DNA from: Paenibacillus illinoisensis NBRC 15959
GTDB taxonomy: Bacteria > Bacillota > Bacilli > Paenibacillales > Paenibacillaceae
Length of the DNA stretch: 64,000 bases
Direction: 5' to 3'
Assembly (NCBI RefSeq): GCF_004000925.1
Contig: NZ_BIME01000001.1
Span: 868,001 to 932,000 of the forward strand
Of the stretch, positions 62,555 to 64,000 are shown in pieces. Numbering within the stretch: the first letter of the stretch is position 1; every line of letters begins with the position of its first letter. The translations under genes were made by a program, and so were the position numbers. Under the pieces are notes generated by a model. The model was given only the letters and a program-made list of their open reading frames with translations. It did no database searches and was not told where the DNA came from.

Positions 62555-64000
62555 GTGATCGATCATCACTCTTCATCTTCCCAGACCGTGGAATCTGAGT
62601 TGCCAGTTCTCCAGATTCCACTGGATTTTGGGCGCCGTCAACAATCATTTTCGTATGAATCAGCTCATATACAGCTGCAGCCAACACAGAGCCGTGAACT
62701 CACTCAGAAGTATGGCTCAACGTCGATTTATAACGCGCTCCTGTCGGCATATGCTGCCTTGTTGTTCCGGTTATCAGGAGAACAGGAATTAGGCATTGGC
62801 ACGCTTGATCCGGATCGTTCTGCATCAGTTCTGCTGCTGCAGGTACATGGTAAGATGAGCTTCCGTGAGCTAATTCGTCAAATTACCCTTTTGCAAGAAA
62901 AAGAAGATTCGATGCAGCCGGGTGCTTACCCGGAAACCTTGTTTATGTTTAATAGTGTTCAGCTTCCTCAGGCTCCGCAGGTGCTCAATTGGAGTATCCG
63001 TGAGGAGCAGAATGTATACACTCTCGACTTGTTCTTTGATGCATCCCTTCTGAAAGAAGCAACCGTGCTGAGATACGCTGAGTACTATCAAACCCTGCTT
63101 CTCTCCATGCTTCGGGATGAAGACGTGGCCATTGGCTCCGTCGATATTTTGTCCGCCTCTGACCGGACGCTGTACCGCGAGATGAATGATACCTGTGTGA
63201 CTGAACCTGAGCATCAGACCATTCATGGCTGGTTTGAAGCTACGGCTGCCGAGTATCCCGATTCGCCCGCAATCACGTCCCCATTTGGCCGGTATAGCTA
63301 CAGAGAATTGAACGAACGTGCCAATCAAGTCGCACGCGTACTGTTATCCAACGGCCTGCAAAAGGGTGAGTTCGTCAGCATCTTCATGGAACGCAGTCTG
63401 GAAACGATCATTTCCCTGCTCGGCATTCTGAAGGCAGGCGGTGTTTACGTTCCGATTGACCCTGAACATCCGCAGGAACGCAATAGTTATATCGTGGAAG
63501 ATACGGCTTCTTCTTTTGTTTTAACCAAGGAGTCCTCTCTAGCGGAAGCTTCACGGTTATTCTCGGGTATTCCTACCGTACGTCAAATTCTGGCTGTGGA
63601 TGGACGCCTGGCCGGATTTGCAGCAAGTAATCCTAATCTGGATATTCAGGCAGACGATCTCGCTTACATCATCTACACCTCCGGATCCACAGGCAAACCC
63701 AAAGGCGCACTCGTTGCCCATCGCGGGGTTGTCAACCTTGGAAGTGTCGTGCAGCGCGATTGTGACATTCAAGCCGGGGACGTTTTGACTCAGTTTGCTA
63801 CATACAGCTTCGATGCTTCCGTCTGGGATACGATCGGTGCACTGTTCTATGGAGCGGAATTGTATCTGTTATCTGCCGAGGAACGTGTATCTGTAGAGGA
63901 GTTCGCCACGGCAATCGAGCGCACAGGTACAACGATTATTACGATCCTGCCTACGATCTTCTTCAACCAGCTTGCATCCTATCTGTCAGACGAAGGGTTC
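62555..64000 (+). CDS. Non-ribosomal peptide synthetase, N-terminal part (truncated condensation-like region plus adenylation domain)
   Basis: The 482 visible codons run off the window. The first 190 residues resemble only the C-terminal half of a condensation domain (YAALLFRLSGEQELGIG, FMFNSVQLP, LDLFFDASLL) without the HHxxxDG motif. An adenylation domain follows: A1 YSYRELNERANQVA, A2 LKAGGVYVPIDPEHPQER, A3 YTSGSTGKPKG (374-384), and A4 FDASVWDTIG. The specificity pocket beyond A4 is cut, so no amino acid can be predicted. The GTG start follows AAGGAGG by 8 bp. It may be in one transcript with the chemoreceptor. Confidence 0.9.
   Translation, partial: MIDHHSSSSQTVESELPVLQIPLDFGRRQQSFSYESAHIQLQPTQSRELTQKYGSTSIYNALLSAYAALLFRLSGEQELGIGTLDPDRSASVLLLQVHGKMSFRELIRQITLLQEKEDSMQPGAYPETLFMFNSVQLPQAPQVLNWSIREEQNVYTLDLFFDASLLKEATVLRYAEYYQTLLLSMLRDEDVAIGSVDILSASDRTLYREMNDTCVTEPEHQTIHGWFEATAAEYPDSPAITSPFGRYSYRELNERANQVARVLLSNGLQKGEFVSIFMERSLETIISLLGILKAGGVYVPIDPEHPQERNSYIVEDTASSFVLTKESSLAEASRLFSGIPTVRQILAVDGRLAGFAASNPNLDIQADDLAYIIYTSGSTGKPKGALVAHRGVVNLGSVVQRDCDIQAGDVLTQFATYSFDASVWDTIGALFYGAELYLLSAEERVSVEEFATAIERTGTTIITILPTIFFNQLASYLSDEGF

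Overview
The window looks like chromosomal DNA of a spore-forming, low-to-mid GC Gram-positive bacterium, most likely a Paenibacillus. Reasons: the order fapR-plsX-fabH-fabD-fabG-acpP-fabF-rnc-smc-ftsY, a sporulation gene (ylbJ), strong AGGAGG-type ribosome binding sites with many TTG and GTG starts, CcpA-type cre sites, YesM/YesN-type two-component control of sugar ABC transporters, and an NRPS gene at the right edge. The genus is inferred from gene order and protein character, not from a database search. I saw no rRNA, tRNA, CRISPR array, insertion sequence or prophage block.

Layout. (1) 1-12.7 kb, minus strand: housekeeping block for the 50S subunit (DUF177 protein, rpmF), fatty-acid and phospholipid synthesis under FapR, RNase III, SMC and FtsY (cut by the left edge). 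A FapR operator lies against the predicted -10 box of the fapR promoter. (2) 12.8-19.5 kb: flavohemoglobin hmp behind a CRP/FNR-type palindrome centred near -41.5, tmcAL with a GC-rich core, ylbL, ylbJ, coaD and rsmD. (3) 19.9-20.6 kb: two small membrane proteins. (4) 20.8-30.8 kb, minus strand: a sugar regulon with YesN-type regulator, YesM-type kinase, lipoprotein binding protein, two permeases and a GH2 beta-galactosidase. (5) 31.2-38.9 kb: an AraC regulator with three hydrolase genes (alpha/beta hydrolase, SGNH esterase, SMP-30 lactonase), a divergent GH42 beta-galactosidase, and a WYL-type regulator with an AlkZ-related protein. (6) 39-43.2 kb: galacturonate genes uxaB-uxaA with a divergent cupin/AraC regulator. 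(7) 43.3-55.6 kb: a Tet(M)-like ribosomal protection GTPase, a TPR protein, a kinase-like phosphotransferase, an SGNH lipase, a MarR-controlled MMPL exporter, and small metabolic genes. (8) 55.8-58.6 kb: a stand-alone cobalamin-binding protein carrying the W-x9-EH signature of CarH-type B12 photoreceptors, 14 bp upstream of a soluble hybrid histidine kinase. (9) 58.8-64 kb: a second MarR, rpiA, a chemoreceptor behind a 642-bp leader region, and the start of an NRPS.

How it fits together. Regions 4-6 form a plant-polysaccharide programme: galactoside uptake and cleavage (GH2, GH42), removal of ester groups (SGNH and alpha/beta hydrolases), lactone opening (SMP-30), and uronate catabolism (UxaB, UxaA). 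It carries one perfect cre match and weaker ones. The ABC operon has no ATPase gene in the window, so it probably relies on a shared MsmX-type ATPase encoded elsewhere. The most novel system is the B12-photoreceptor-like protein with its hybrid kinase: the kinase has no sensor domain or membrane segment of its own, so the upstream protein is the obvious candidate for its input.
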